Assembly: GCA_013398295.1 (NCBI GenBank)
Contig: VZSF01006833.1
Location: forward strand, 702,601 to 766,600
DNA length: 64,000 nt
Source of the DNA: Chionis minor
Taxonomy: Eukaryota > Chordata > Aves > Charadriiformes > Chionididae
Reading direction: 5' to 3'
A program made the translations under genes and the position numbers. Position 1 is the first letter of the stretch. The number at the start of each line of letters is the position of its first letter. Of the stretch, positions 1 to 11,110 are shown piece after piece. The notes under the pieces were generated by a model, which saw only the letters and a list, made by a program, of their open reading frames with translations, was not told the DNA's origin and ran no database searches.

Positions 1-501
1 AAGTGATACTGCTATTTCTGATCTGCTGAAAGTGTTTTTTAGTTTCTTCTCTTCAAAGTGATTTTATACTGATTTCTCAGTTAGTACTCGTGAAACCCAG
101 GGTAGGAGATACAGGCTGGGGAACAGGTCTAATGTATGCACATCAATTTTTAAGTAGTTTTTTTATGTTCCCTGAGACGGAAACACACGCAGCTTGGCTC
201 ATTTAGGAAAGTCGCAATATCCCACAAGGTCCCCTTCCCCATCGCAGATACAGCCGTGTCACTTGGGCTGCCTCACTGGAAATCTCAAGCCTTATCAAGG
301 TCAAGTGCTGCAAGGAGGGGGCTCGGGGACCTCTTCAAAAGGCTGCTACAGGGATTAGTTTCCTCAGCTGTTTGCTGTCTCCCTTCTCCAGTGCATCAGT
401 GGGTGCCTCTCTGCCTTCCGTGCCCTTTGGGACTGTCATCCCTTCTGCGCTCCCAGCACGCGGACTCCCACCTTTCATCAGCAATGTCAGCCCTCTCCAT
501 C
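1..501. other. non-coding stretch, no gene seen
   Basis: I see no supported gene here. Open frames on both strands overlap one another and carry no splice or family signal. A pyrimidine-rich run ending in CAG near 391 resembles a splice acceptor, but no donor follows it before the CR1 fragment begins. Confidence 0.6.
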
Positions 502-722
502 TAGGTTGGATATTAGGAAAAACTTCTTTACCAAAAGGGTTGTCAAGCATTGGAACAGGCTGCCCAGGGAGGTGGTGGAATCGCCGTCCCTGGAGGTATT
601 TAAAAGCCGGGCAGACGTGGTGCTGAGGGACATGGTTTAGGGGTGGTTTTGGCATAGGTTTATGGTTGGACTCGATGATCTTGAAGGTCTCTTCCAACCC
701 AAGTGATTCTATGATTCCATGA
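502..722 (+). mobile_element. CR1 LINE 3' fragment (5'-truncated)
   Basis: This is the 3' end of a CR1 non-LTR retrotransposon. It covers the last codons of ORF2, the reverse transcriptase ORF, and the short 3' UTR. The reading is open through the CR1 C-terminal motif ([18 protein letters not shown]) to a TAG at 638-640. The UTR then carries 'gatgatcttgaaggtctcttccaacc' and the ATTCTATG-type terminal repeat. The 5' end is truncated, as is usual for CR1. The tail is nearly identical to those at 17587 and 51115, so these belong to one family (family A in this annotation). Confidence 0.95.
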
Positions 723-966
723 TCTCAGCGCAATCCTCCCGCGCCACTCATCTGGAGCCCACGTTCCCCGCAAATACTCGCCGAACAGCTTGCAAGAGGG
801 GAGGACAAAGCGCATCTCTCCCCGCTTTTCACCGCGTTTGATGCCACGCACAGAAGCTGTGGCCGTTTGACAGGGCGCACTCCGACTCCCGCTCGTCCCT
901 CTGAATAATTGCTTTGCTGCGTTTCAACTCACACACGCCACCCTTTGCCACGGGGCCCCGCGCATC
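723..966. other. CpG-dense patch (about 22 CpG in 245 bp)
   Basis: By eye count about 22 CpG dinucleotides lie between the end of the CR1 tail and 966. This is far above the CpG-poor background of the window and close to the number expected from base composition. Such patches in birds are often unmethylated promoters or enhancers, but no TATA box, open frame or splice donor marks a gene here. It could be a small orphan CpG island. Confidence 0.45.
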
Positions 967-3103
967 CTTCCCACATCACACTTTGCACGCAGGATACTTG
1001 GAATGAGTCCAAACGCTGGTTTTACTCTGTTGGCATGCACCATCTAATATAAGGAGATCGAAGTCCACGACCCTGGCTTGGGGGATTTTCTGTCGGATTA
1101 AGTAAAGGAAAAATACAGTAGATTATTCAATCGTTTACTACTAATAAAAACAATGGTTAAAAAAAAAAAAAAAAAAAAACAAAAAAGCAGGTGACACCTT
1201 TCTCTGAGCCTTTTGCACGACACATTTTTCCCTGGACTCAGCATCCGTTCTGGCAGTCAGAGTTTTGGGTACTTCAATTCTGCCAGCAGCTGATCTGCTG
1301 CTCACCTAAATTTAACTTTGTGCTGCTCCACGGCATTAAAGAGCTGTCTTATTCTACCCCAGGGGTCTCTGTGCGCCTGGTGTGGATGGAAAGATTCATC
1401 TACAGAGTTTCCAAAATGTGCCAGCATCTCACCTGGAAAAGGAAAACGCAGAGAGGGAGCTGGGAGAGCTCGGGAGCTGGTGGACCGTAGTGCCTCCCAC
1501 CTCCGCTCTCCTTGGCGTCACACGGGAAGGTGGCACGTTTGGGATGTGACAGCATGGGGCTCAGAGGGGTAAGCTGAGCTTTGGGTAAGAAGATGAAGAG
1601 TTGGCGTGATACTGTGTACGGCGACGCAAGAAGTCAACCCCAGTGTCAGCAAGTCTCATCAGAAATGAAACTCGAAGGTGACTACAACCAGTGGTTTCTT
1701 CAACAAAAGCCACAGCAAATCCACATACACCTTTGTTTTGCAAACACCACTGAGGTCTTGACTTTTTTCACCTTAAACAACCACCTTGTAAAGAAGAAGA
1801 GATGCCAGCCAACGTATCCCACAGCACAGAGCAGCCATTAGGCTACCATCATCCTACCTCCACCGGGTTAAAGCAAAAGCAAACGAGGATTAAACCTCTA
1901 AAACATTGCGAAGTACAATGACTATCTGCCATGTGTTAAATTCATTTCGGTCATATTTGGTTTTCTCTTGTACGAAAACAGCCCCTCAGCAGTACGCTCC
2001 AAAGCAGAACCAAACTCCCATCACTTCTGAGGCTTCCTACAGCTTATTTGGTGTCCTGCTTCAAGGTCAATAATTGCAAATCAGAAAGAACCTACTGCAC
2101 TGTTAAGTGCTGAAAGTATCTAAGTGTTGTACGCTTCTTGTCTATACAAAGATGGTATAGTTCCTGTCTTCGAAATAAAGTTAAAAATTTAAAAAACGTG
2201 GAGCACAAACTCACGTGAAGCAAATGGAAGCTTGTCTGTCTCAGCACTATACTGTGGCATCCAAAAAAACCCTCAGACTTACTAAATGCATATAATATTA
2301 AGTTCTCTTTAAAATACTCTTGGATATGTACACACATATTATTAAAAGTAAGCATGATTCTAGGATAACAACTGATTAGCTGTTTTATTTCTGCCTGGAA
2401 AGTACATTGGTCTGCTCCAGTTCTATTCATAAGCGGTTTCAGTTTCTGTCTTTTATGCAATGGCACAGCTCTACAGTCATTATTTTTTAAAAATATTTAA
2501 TGTAGCTGAAGTGCCATAATACGGAAGAGGTTTCCAAACTGAAACAACAATTGTAAATATTTTCCTAAAGGAAACTGGAGGAGAGCGCTCCCTCAGTCAG
2601 AGAAGGCATTTCTTCAGAATGTGGAAAAACTGTTGAAGTCCAAACAAAATATCTTCCATGGGGTCAATTTTTCCATTTTGCTGAAAATTTGTTTTTAAAG
2701 CGTGAGTGGGAGGAAGAACTTCAAGTGATTAAGCCTAAATTTGGAGGCCCAAATACCAAGCAACGCCATTTCCATACTCCAGTGTAGACCTTTGTTTGCC
2801 TCCACGGCTAAGCGAAGGAAACCTCTGCTGGATTACACGCAAAGGCATCGCTACGGAGTGGGAAAAGGGGAGTTTCTCCCATCACAGCTTACGCTATTTG
2901 TGGAGAAGAGGAGGATCACTGCAATTCCTGATGCATTCTGCAGAGGGAAGGAATCGCACCAAAGATCACAGCATCTTTTGCAGGAACTGAACTCCATATG
3001 TCTGGAGGTAGAAAAGCTTGAATTGCCGCCACATCACTGGAACGACATTTGACACGTGGCAGTAGCTGTTAAAACTCCAAATCCTTTATTTGATTAAGCC
3101 GTA
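967..3103. other. non-coding stretch with poly(A) run
   Basis: No gene is supported. The segment contains an A-run at 1159-1186 and otherwise ordinary AT-rich sequence. Open frames of 60-124 codons occur on both strands but overlap each other and lack coding character. Confidence 0.6.
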
Positions 3104-3710
3104 AGAGTCACAGAATCACACTCAACACAGAACTGCTGAGGCTGGAAGGCACCGCTGGAGATGGTTTAATCCAGTGCCGCTGCTCAGAGCCAGGTCACCT
3201 ACAGCAGGCTGCCCAGGGCCACGTCCAGTCAGGTTCTGAACACCTCCAGGGATGGAGACTCCACAACTGCTCTGGATGTTCCAGCATTCGGCCCTCCTCA
3301 CAGTAAAAAAAAGTTTTCTTCTACATTTAAATGGAATTTCTCACATTTCAGTTAGTGCCCATTGCCTCTTGACCATCACAGAGAGGAGTTTGACTCAGTC
3401 CTCCACACTCCTCCCCTCAGATATTCACCCACCTTGCTAAGATCCCTCCCAAGTCTTCTGCAAGCTGAACAGCCCCAGCTCTCTCAGACTTTCCTTCTAC
3501 AAGAGACCTCCCTTGACCTGACGCCAATGCTCTTCCCAATGCAGTCCAGGGGGCTGCTGGCAACCTTTGCCACAAAGACACACTGCGGCATGTTGTCAGC
3601 CTGTCATCCACCAGGATCTCCCAGTCATTATCTACAGAGCTGCTTTCCAGATGGTTGGCCCCAGCCTGTATGGGTCTGTGGGGTTATTTCTGTCCCAGGG
3701 GCACACCACT
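3104..3710 (-). mobile_element. old CR1 LINE fragment, minus orientation
   Basis: Read on the minus strand this is a diverged CR1 3' region. The 3' tail lies at the left end (a degenerate 'cagaatcaca' repeat and 'ggctggaaggcacc'), followed inward by ORF2 C-terminal sequence. Near 3580-3710 there is a match to the more internal ORF2 region. The two parts are closer together than in a full element, so an internal deletion is likely. Many stops and indels indicate an old copy of a family different from its right-hand neighbour. Confidence 0.8.
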
Positions 3711-3727
3711 AGTTTTCAAAGAATAAT

Positions 3728-4480
3728 AGAATCATGGAAACATAGAATGTTAAGGGTGGGAAGGGACCTCTGGAGATCATCTGGTCCAACCCCCCTGCCA
3801 GAGCAGGTCCACCTACAGCAGGTTGCACAGGATGGCGTCCAGGTGGGTTGGGAATGTCTCCAGAGTCGGAGACTCCTCCACCTCTCTGGGCAGCCTGTTC
3901 CAGTGCTCTGCCATCCTCAAAGTCAAGAAGCTCCTCCTCATGCTGAGATGGAACTTCCTACGTTCAAGTTTGTGCCTGTGACCTCTTGTCCTGTCAGTGG
4001 GCACCACTGAAAAAAGCCTGGCCCCCTCCTCCTGACACCCTCCCTTTATGTATTTGTAAACATTGATGAGATCCCCCCTCAGCCTCCTCTCCTCCAGACT
4101 AAAAAGACCCAACTCCCTCAGCCTTTCCTCATTTTCCAGCCCCCTAGTCATCTTCGTAGCCCTTCACTGCACCCTTTTCAGCAGTTCCCTGTCCTTCTTG
4201 AACTGGGGAGCCCAGAACTGGACACAGTACTTGAGTTGTGGCCTCACCAGGGCAGAGTAGAGGGGGAAGATGACCTCCCTCCACCTGCTGGCCACACTCC
4301 TCTTGATGCACCCCAGGATGTCATTGGCCTTCTTGGCCACAAGGGCACATTGCTGGCTCATGGTCATCCTGTTGTCCACCAGGACTCCCAAGTCCCTCTC
4401 TGCAGAGCTGCTTTCAGTCCACCTCACTGTCCATTTATCTAGCCCATTCTTCACCAGCCCGTCTTTGAGGATGCCAAACT
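3728..4480 (-). mobile_element. CR1 LINE 3' fragment with ORF2 C-terminus (broken)
   Basis: This minus-strand CR1 has its 3' tail at 3728 and ORF2 reading from about 4480 toward the tail. Recognisable ORF2 pieces are [36 protein letters not shown] and [17 protein letters not shown] at 4164-4166 interrupts an otherwise continuous frame just after LLKRVQ, probably decay of a CpG arginine codon. Upstream, a reading with WTVRWTE is joined directly to SSSAERDLG. In CR1 ORF2 these motifs are far apart, so about 130 codons appear to be deleted in frame. The tail with 'ggtccaaccccc' and 'gcaggtccacctacagcaggttgcac' (minus sense) defines family B here. Confidence 0.93.
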
Positions 4481-4747
4481 CATTCCCAAAAGCATAACAC
4501 CACTTTGGGCAGTTGTAGGACAGCGCTAACGCCTGGGTCCCACAGTTGCCCAGTTTACTGTACAGATGTAGCACCTGATGGGCAGACACAGCTCTGCTGC
4601 ACCTCCCAGTGGAAATCACCAAAAATTCCCTGGAGAAGAGCAAGTTGCCGGTAACGTGGACCTGAAATTAGAAGGAGAAAGTTTCCTTTATGTTGAGTGT
4701 ATACAAATAGCTGAGACTGCCTGCACTGCTCTCCAAGATGAAGGGCT

Positions 4748-4950
4748 GATTCAGTTGCCTAAACACAGGCATTTAGCACCATTTGAGATGCCACAGGGTA
4801 TACGAGACATCTTCACAGAGTCGGCAAGGCAAATATGACAACAGACCTCCAGGAAACCCGTACCCATCTGGCATGGCAAGCTGGAGGCACGACGGGAGAC
4901 CCTGAGGCATCCTGAATGGCACTGGATGCCTATGTCGAGCCAACTGAATT
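4748..4950. repeat. foldback element: 51-nt inverted repeat around a ~100-nt loop
   Basis: The segment 4748-4798 is the reverse complement of 4900-4950 at 38 of 51 positions with no gap. The left arm reads 'cctaaacacaggcattt...gagatgccacaggg' and the right arm 'ccctgaggcat...gatgcctatgt'. A shorter nested stem (cctccag/ctggagg) lies in the loop. This is the structure of a short foldback or MITE-like DNA element, a class known in bird genomes. I cannot assign a family name from the sequence alone. No open frame is associated. Confidence 0.65.
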
Positions 4951-7900
4951 GAGACCCAAGCATTCAGATTCCCAAACTTTATTCTTTTATTTATTTCAAA
5001 TGCTCTTATGCTTAAAATATTTACCGGGTGACATTTGCAGGTTCCACTCCATGATGACACGGCTACAAACCAACAATCCCAGCTTCCCCCGATCCATTTT
5101 TAGCACCAAATCACAAGAATCCAGAAGACTGAACAACAGCAACAACAAACACACCAAACGCCGCGACTCGGTTAACCATCCTGTGCCGGGTCCTCCAACA
5201 CATCCTGCTTAAACACGCCGACTAAAGTTTATCGCCGCTATACTCCACTTTAATCAGCTTTCTGCAGATTGTCTTCCGAGCAAGCGCCACGGGCTGCCCG
5301 TGGGCCCAGCAGACCATACTGTGAGTATCTGTGACTTGTGATTTTTTTCCCTCGTTCCCTTCAGGAGCAAACATCACGGAAACCTGTAACACGATTAGCG
5401 TGCTACGCGCCGGGGAAGTAATATTTATAAGCTTCACGACCTTGCCTTCAAGGTAATACACATCTCCACATTCAGAAACAGAACAACTCAGAAAAATTCA
5501 GAAAACTTCAGAAAAAGGGGCCTCCTTTTTCTTTTTGTTTCGGCATTTTTAAGCCAAAACAGCTCCTCTGATCTAAGGGATAACATGGTTGTGTCGAAAA
5601 GGCAAAGTGGCACAGGAGAGGTGAGAGGGCAGAGGAGGAAGGAGGGCAGGCTGTAAACTGCCAGGCAGGAGCTGCAGGAACTTCAGCGCTGCCCTACAGA
5701 AAATGCAACGCAGAATTGCACCTTAAATAACTTTGTAGGGCTTCGTTAAAGACATACCCTACCCCAGTTTGGCTGAAAAAGCAGGCTTCTCATGGAAGGG
5801 CGATGCCTTCCTCTGTAAAACACACACTAAATGCGTCGCTCCCAAATTATAGTATTTGCTTCTCCGTTGGATGAAAAGATTATTTTTTTTTTCACTATGC
5901 TCCTGCCTGGAGATATTTTTCCCTCCCCTTGTGCTTTCTTTTTAATGTAAACATTACTTGAAATTATTGCGGCACAGACGAACAACTATTAATTAAAAAT
6001 GAGGAAGATTTATTGCAGCAGACAGCACTGCTGTAACAGATCAAATAGCAAGAAGGATACGGAGCACGATGCGCTGCAATTAGCTGCTTAATGCCTCTTG
6101 GATCGCAGCCCCGCATGTTTCATAGGCGTCGGGGGTTTTGTACCTCACCATGGATGTTCGCCTGCATTTCAGCTATACCTGTAATATAAAATGACGATTT
6201 GTGAAGAGGAGTCAGATAAAAACGTAGTCTTGCAAGGAGGCTGCAAGAAAATGTAACCCGGCCGATTCTGGAGAGGTTTTTTTTGGTTTTTGGGGTTTTT
6301 TGTCCTCGTGTTAACTCTTAGACTTTGAGTTGGAAGGAATTGGCAGCGGGGCCCACAGTTCAATGACCCGGGATTTCTCCTGCGCTGCTGAGAGCAAAGC
6401 AAGATTTGCTTTGAGCTCAAGTGACAGATGCTCCTCGCCCAAAAAAACATGGGGCTTTGGAGTTGTAGCCCGACTGCGGCTGGGAATGTGCAAATAGCCC
6501 TGCGCACAGGTAGTGAGGACTCAGATGGCACAGGCTGGCCAGATTTTTCACGACGTTGCTTCCGCAAAACTACTGCAAGATCTATCAAGAGGTTTCCAGC
6601 AGCTCCAGCGCCTACGAACATAGAGGAGCACTGGCACATCAAACCAGCCCTTCTCCTGGCAAAAGGCGGAAAGCAGCCCAGCGTGAGGAACGCCGTACCA
6701 CCTCAGTGACATCTGCGCACAAAACCCTACAAGGAACCATCAAACTCCATCTGCACCGGGCACACAGGGCAAACCAAAAATCCCCGTATTGCGTATTTAT
6801 TAATCAGCCAAACAGGAATCCAGATGATGGGGATTTCTGATTATATCTCGTGTACAGAAGCAATAAGCCACATGGAAAAAAATCGATTTCCAAGATTAAT
6901 AAAATGATCAATCCGGGTCATTAGCAGCAGTTACTTCTTTAAGACAGATACTAGGAGCTGAACTGAGACCAAACTCATTACCCAAATGGTTCCCTATCAA
7001 CTCGGAAATGGCGACAGCCTATTGTTGATTCAGTTCAGATCTGGGGCTAATGATTTGGAGGTAAAGAGTTATCAATCTCACGATGAGTTCGCTGAGCCAT
7101 TCTTTGACAGTCATGTGTATGGGGAAAAAATAAAACCTATTTTTGTTTTGAATAAAAAAACCCACGGAGGACATTTTCTACAGCTGATTTGCCCTTTTTT
7201 TCCCTGACTAACACAGGTGTGGGGAAGCCAGGATCTGTTTCCAACCTGTGTGCTCACATCCGTACTGCAGTTACAACTACAAATCTCCTTTTCCAAGTGT
7301 AGGAAAATGTCTGCGCGTACGCGAGGCAGAGAGTTATTAATTCTTCACAGCTTCAGCTTCACTATTTTAAAACTCACACCAGCTTCAAGCTTGGGCACGC
7401 TGATGGCAAATGAGAGTTACATTTCTAATTATCTTCTTCCTTACCAAAATAAATAAAATTTAGAGATTCAGGGCTCTGTATGCACAAAAAAGATACTGCT
7501 ATTAAGAGACAGGAAGGCTGTGCTAGAACACCCCTTAGGCAAACGAAACAATTCCTTTCTCATCCGCCTCTCCTCCTTCCAAAGACCTTCCCATTTATAG
7601 CCTGTCACTTACAGACACACTTCCAGCATTTAAAAATACTCCCCGTGTTTGTGGAGCCGTTTTCCAGAACAAAACGTTATCATTCATCAGGAGCAGAGCT
7701 GTTTGCAGTGTGAACAATTCGCTTTCGTTAAGTACCATATGGCCACCCGTAGGAAAATGCCAACATGTTTCAACTCTACAGCTGGGCCACGGTTCCTTTA
7801 TTCATCGTGCAGATGGTTGTAATTGACACCACTACTAAAACAGGTCTCGAGCACTTCTGTAGGATCATTAGAGTAATTAGTTATTAAATACAGTTACCAT

Positions 7901-10884
7901 TTTTAGAAAGAAGGTTTTAAGGCTTGGCATGTAAAATGCAATATTTTGCTGTAATGAAATAGACAGGCTAAATGTTACGGGGAGGGGTAAAGCTGATGTG
8001 ATCCTTTTTAGTACTTTATCGGAGCGGCTATGGAAATTGCGAGAGAAAAGCGAAGCACACAAAATTATTTGCTGAGGAAATCAGCTGAAACCAGGAGTAT
8101 TCTTAAATAACCTGCTAGCACAACTGCATACTAAAACTTCTGCAGAAAACAAATCCAAAATTCAGGGGCGGGAGGTGGGGGGAGGCAGCAAAACTTCACC
8201 TATCACCAAATTTCAAGGTAGAATTCAGCCTTAAATGTGGGGTGTTAATATTTTTGTTAAGTACAGAAAAGATGACTGTTGATTCCATCTCCTTGATACT
8301 CTGATGCACATATTTTCAGGATTAAAGTCTGAATACATTTTTTATTTTAATGGGGTTGCAAGGTCAAATTCATAGATATTATTGCTCAGCTCTGTGAATT
8401 TCAGGTAATCCGTAGTAGGGTTCCAGCCTGGGCTGTGTGGCAAGACAAGACTGGCTAAAGCACCTTTTGCTCATAGACCAGCAAAGAAAACTTCTCATAT
8501 TAAAAACAGGGTTAGTCTTTGAATAAAATGTTTGGCTAAGGCCTTACGATAAAGCTCAGGGTGAAACGCCACCACTAGAGTAACATCTAAAAGTCACATC
8601 TAAAAACCCAGAACTCCAGCAAGGAGACCTTCAGCCTTAAGAAGCAAAATTATACATGGCTCCTGAGTGCTGGCCTTCAGAGATGAGGGGAGTCGGAACA
8701 AGCACGCTAGGATAGCTAAACTATCACTGGAAATTGTAGTAGCTTCTACTCCAACAAAACCTAAAGTTTTTCATTACAAACTGGAGTACCTGGTGTTCCA
8801 CACTTGATTTTAAACATTCATTGTGAAAATCTGCTAAGGGTTATCAGACGTAAAGCAGTATTTTCTTTCACGCCTGATGAAAATAATCTGGAATTGAGGT
8901 ACCCAACAACAGTCTACAAGAGATACTGAAAAATAACATTGGCGAATAATGGTATAAACCTCCTCTGAATAGAACAGGGCTAGAAATCAGAAAATTACTT
9001 CTACGCACGAGGATGGAGAAGAGGAGAATAGCTTTCCAACAGCAGCTTTAAACTAAAGGGTTTGATGGAGGAGTACGGTGAGTTTATGACACAGCCACAT
9101 CTCTTACCTGGGACTTGGAGACTTAGGAGCTCTCCTTGGGTTGCATGTTCCCATAGATTTTGCCTCTCCAATTAGATTCGGTTAAAATACATTACATACA
9201 ACTTTAATAATGAGTATGAGAAAGCCTTTCTATAGCACAGCAGACATTAAAGCCATTTACAAAGAAAAATAGATGCCATTAAAGTGAAGTTATTTATCTC
9301 AGGTGGCTGCTGTTGCGTGCTTACAGCTGAATCGGTTTTTATGACTCTCTCAGATGAGCTGTCGAGCAGAGATCCTGAACGCTACGCTTAGGCTGGCGGC
9401 AATTATCCCGGGAGCAGCAGCGCTAACCCCCAGCTACCCTGGCCAAATTTCCCTTCCCAGGACGACCTTCTGCCCACCTTTGTTCCCCAAGGAGTTTCAA
9501 TTAGAGGTGGTGTTTCCGCATGCCTGCCCTACGGAGTCGCGCGGGGCAGCTGGATGCTGCTCCAGGGAATGCCACGCCGCTCCTCGACGGGAGGTCCACG
9601 TCTCCCCCACTGCTGAGCCAAGTGGTTGCCACCTACACAGTTCATCTAGCCGGTGCAAATTTTTCTTAAAGTTATACATCCACTTATTAAAAATCGCTAA
9701 ATTTTTGTCTTTGCATAAAAAAGGGGGTTTAAATGTAGATTTTCAGCTTTGCATATTTAACTTTGTTAGCGAGTCTCAATTCCCCCAGCAGAAAACTATG
9801 GCAGGATTTTTTAGCATAAACACATATTTCTCACATGCAGGAGCTGAATTGCCTAACCTAAAAAGTAGGTATTTTGGGTATTCTACTATTTACTTGGAAG
9901 CTATCATGTGTTTTTCAAAGTTTCTAGCAACTTTCTATCAAATAGATCTCCAGAGCTTATACAGTTATGATAATCAATATTAAACAGAGCTATCGTCATT
10001 GGAGAATTCTAATATTCAAGCCACCCTTTTTTTTTCCTTAGAAGAGGCTAGGGAAATCAATACACCATCGCTAAGAAGGGGTTATCATAAATTACCTATG
10101 GAGCATTAGATTTCTATGCGATGTCGCAGTTATGGGGTTGAATAAAAACCTTCGGTATACAGGAAAAGCACAGAGAATCTGTAAAGCCAGTGCTAGTGTC
10201 CGTGTTGTAAAACACAGAGAAATTAAATCAAAAAGTATTCACTAAACAAAATCTACAAATGCACAAAAAACTGGCCTTATAAATGACAGGCTTAAGCAAC
10301 CCAATCTATCGTATCCAGAAGAAGGTTAACAGGGGAGTTGATCGCCGCCTCTAAAGACAGGTCTTTAATCTATTGGAAAATTCAACAGGAAGACAAAAGT
10401 AAAATTAAAACCAAGACCTAAATGGTTAACACGCATTAAACACCAGTTGGTTTCATGTGGTAATTAATCACAGGGAAAAAAACCATAAGGATGGTGTGGA
10501 TTTTTGATCGCTCAGAATTTGTAAACCAGACAAGTTAACGTCCTAAAAAATCTGCTGTAGCTCAGACAGAAATTAAGGGTTTGAGGCAGAGATTACCAGG
10601 AAAGTACATTAGACTTTCTAATTATTACGAAGTTGATTAGGTTTGTGCTTTGGGATTTGGATCAGGCCCTCAAAAATAGATTGCGAGGCATTTTGTTGTT
10701 ATTGGGGTTTTGGGGTTGGCTTTTCTTTTTGGTCTTTATTATTCCTATTGGGAAGTTAATGCAGAAACTTGTTAAAATGCTGCTTTCAAATCCTATTTCC
10801 CACTTCTAGTCTGAACTTTACTCACGACACATTTGTACTCAGTTGCGTACTGCTAACGCAAACTTAATTCACACAGTCCAAAAG
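4951..10884. other. long non-coding stretch with two CpG-rich patches
   Basis: No gene is firmly supported in this 5.9 kb. About 21 CpGs occur at 5160-5415 in sequence of only about 50% GC. Within it, 5365-5452 is an open segment flanked by a strong acceptor (ccctcgttcccttcag) and a donor (AAG|gtaata). A second CpG-rich patch at 9354-9660 begins a 209-codon open frame (9354-9983) that looks fortuitous. The rest is AT-rich with scattered homopolymers. Confidence 0.55.
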
Positions 10885-11110
10885 CTGAGATGAAGAGACA
10901 AAGCGAGCCAGGTTGTAAGCTGGAATTTGAAGGGTTTATTGAAGGATGGAGATCCACCAGCAGTTACTGGACACAGCGACCTGAGAGCCCTTCCCAGCCC
11001 GGCATTCCCAGGCATTACAGCCTGAAAACTTCATGGGGAATTGCGACATCTCTCCGCTCTCTTAAATTTATGTCTACAATATTAGGCATAAAGCAGGGAG
11101 GCATATCCAC
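10885..11110 (-). mobile_element. possible solo-LTR remnant of an endogenous retrovirus
   Basis: Read on the minus strand, a TATA-like motif near 11063-11072 is followed about 125 nt later by AATAAA at 10935-10940. Next comes U5-like sequence with 'acctggctcgctttgtctc'. This order (TATA, then polyadenylation signal, then a T/C-rich U5) is typical of retroviral LTRs. No gag, pol or env reading frame is present. The TG...CA ends and target duplication are not clear, so boundaries are approximate and the call is tentative. Confidence 0.35.

Noticed and set aside
9354..9983. 209-codon ATG open frame on the plus strand, preceded by a CTCTCAG acceptor-like sequence
   Set aside because: The first half owes its openness to a CpG-rich patch and the second half is AT-rich non-coding sequence. 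No domain, no donor in a sensible place and no neighbouring exon.
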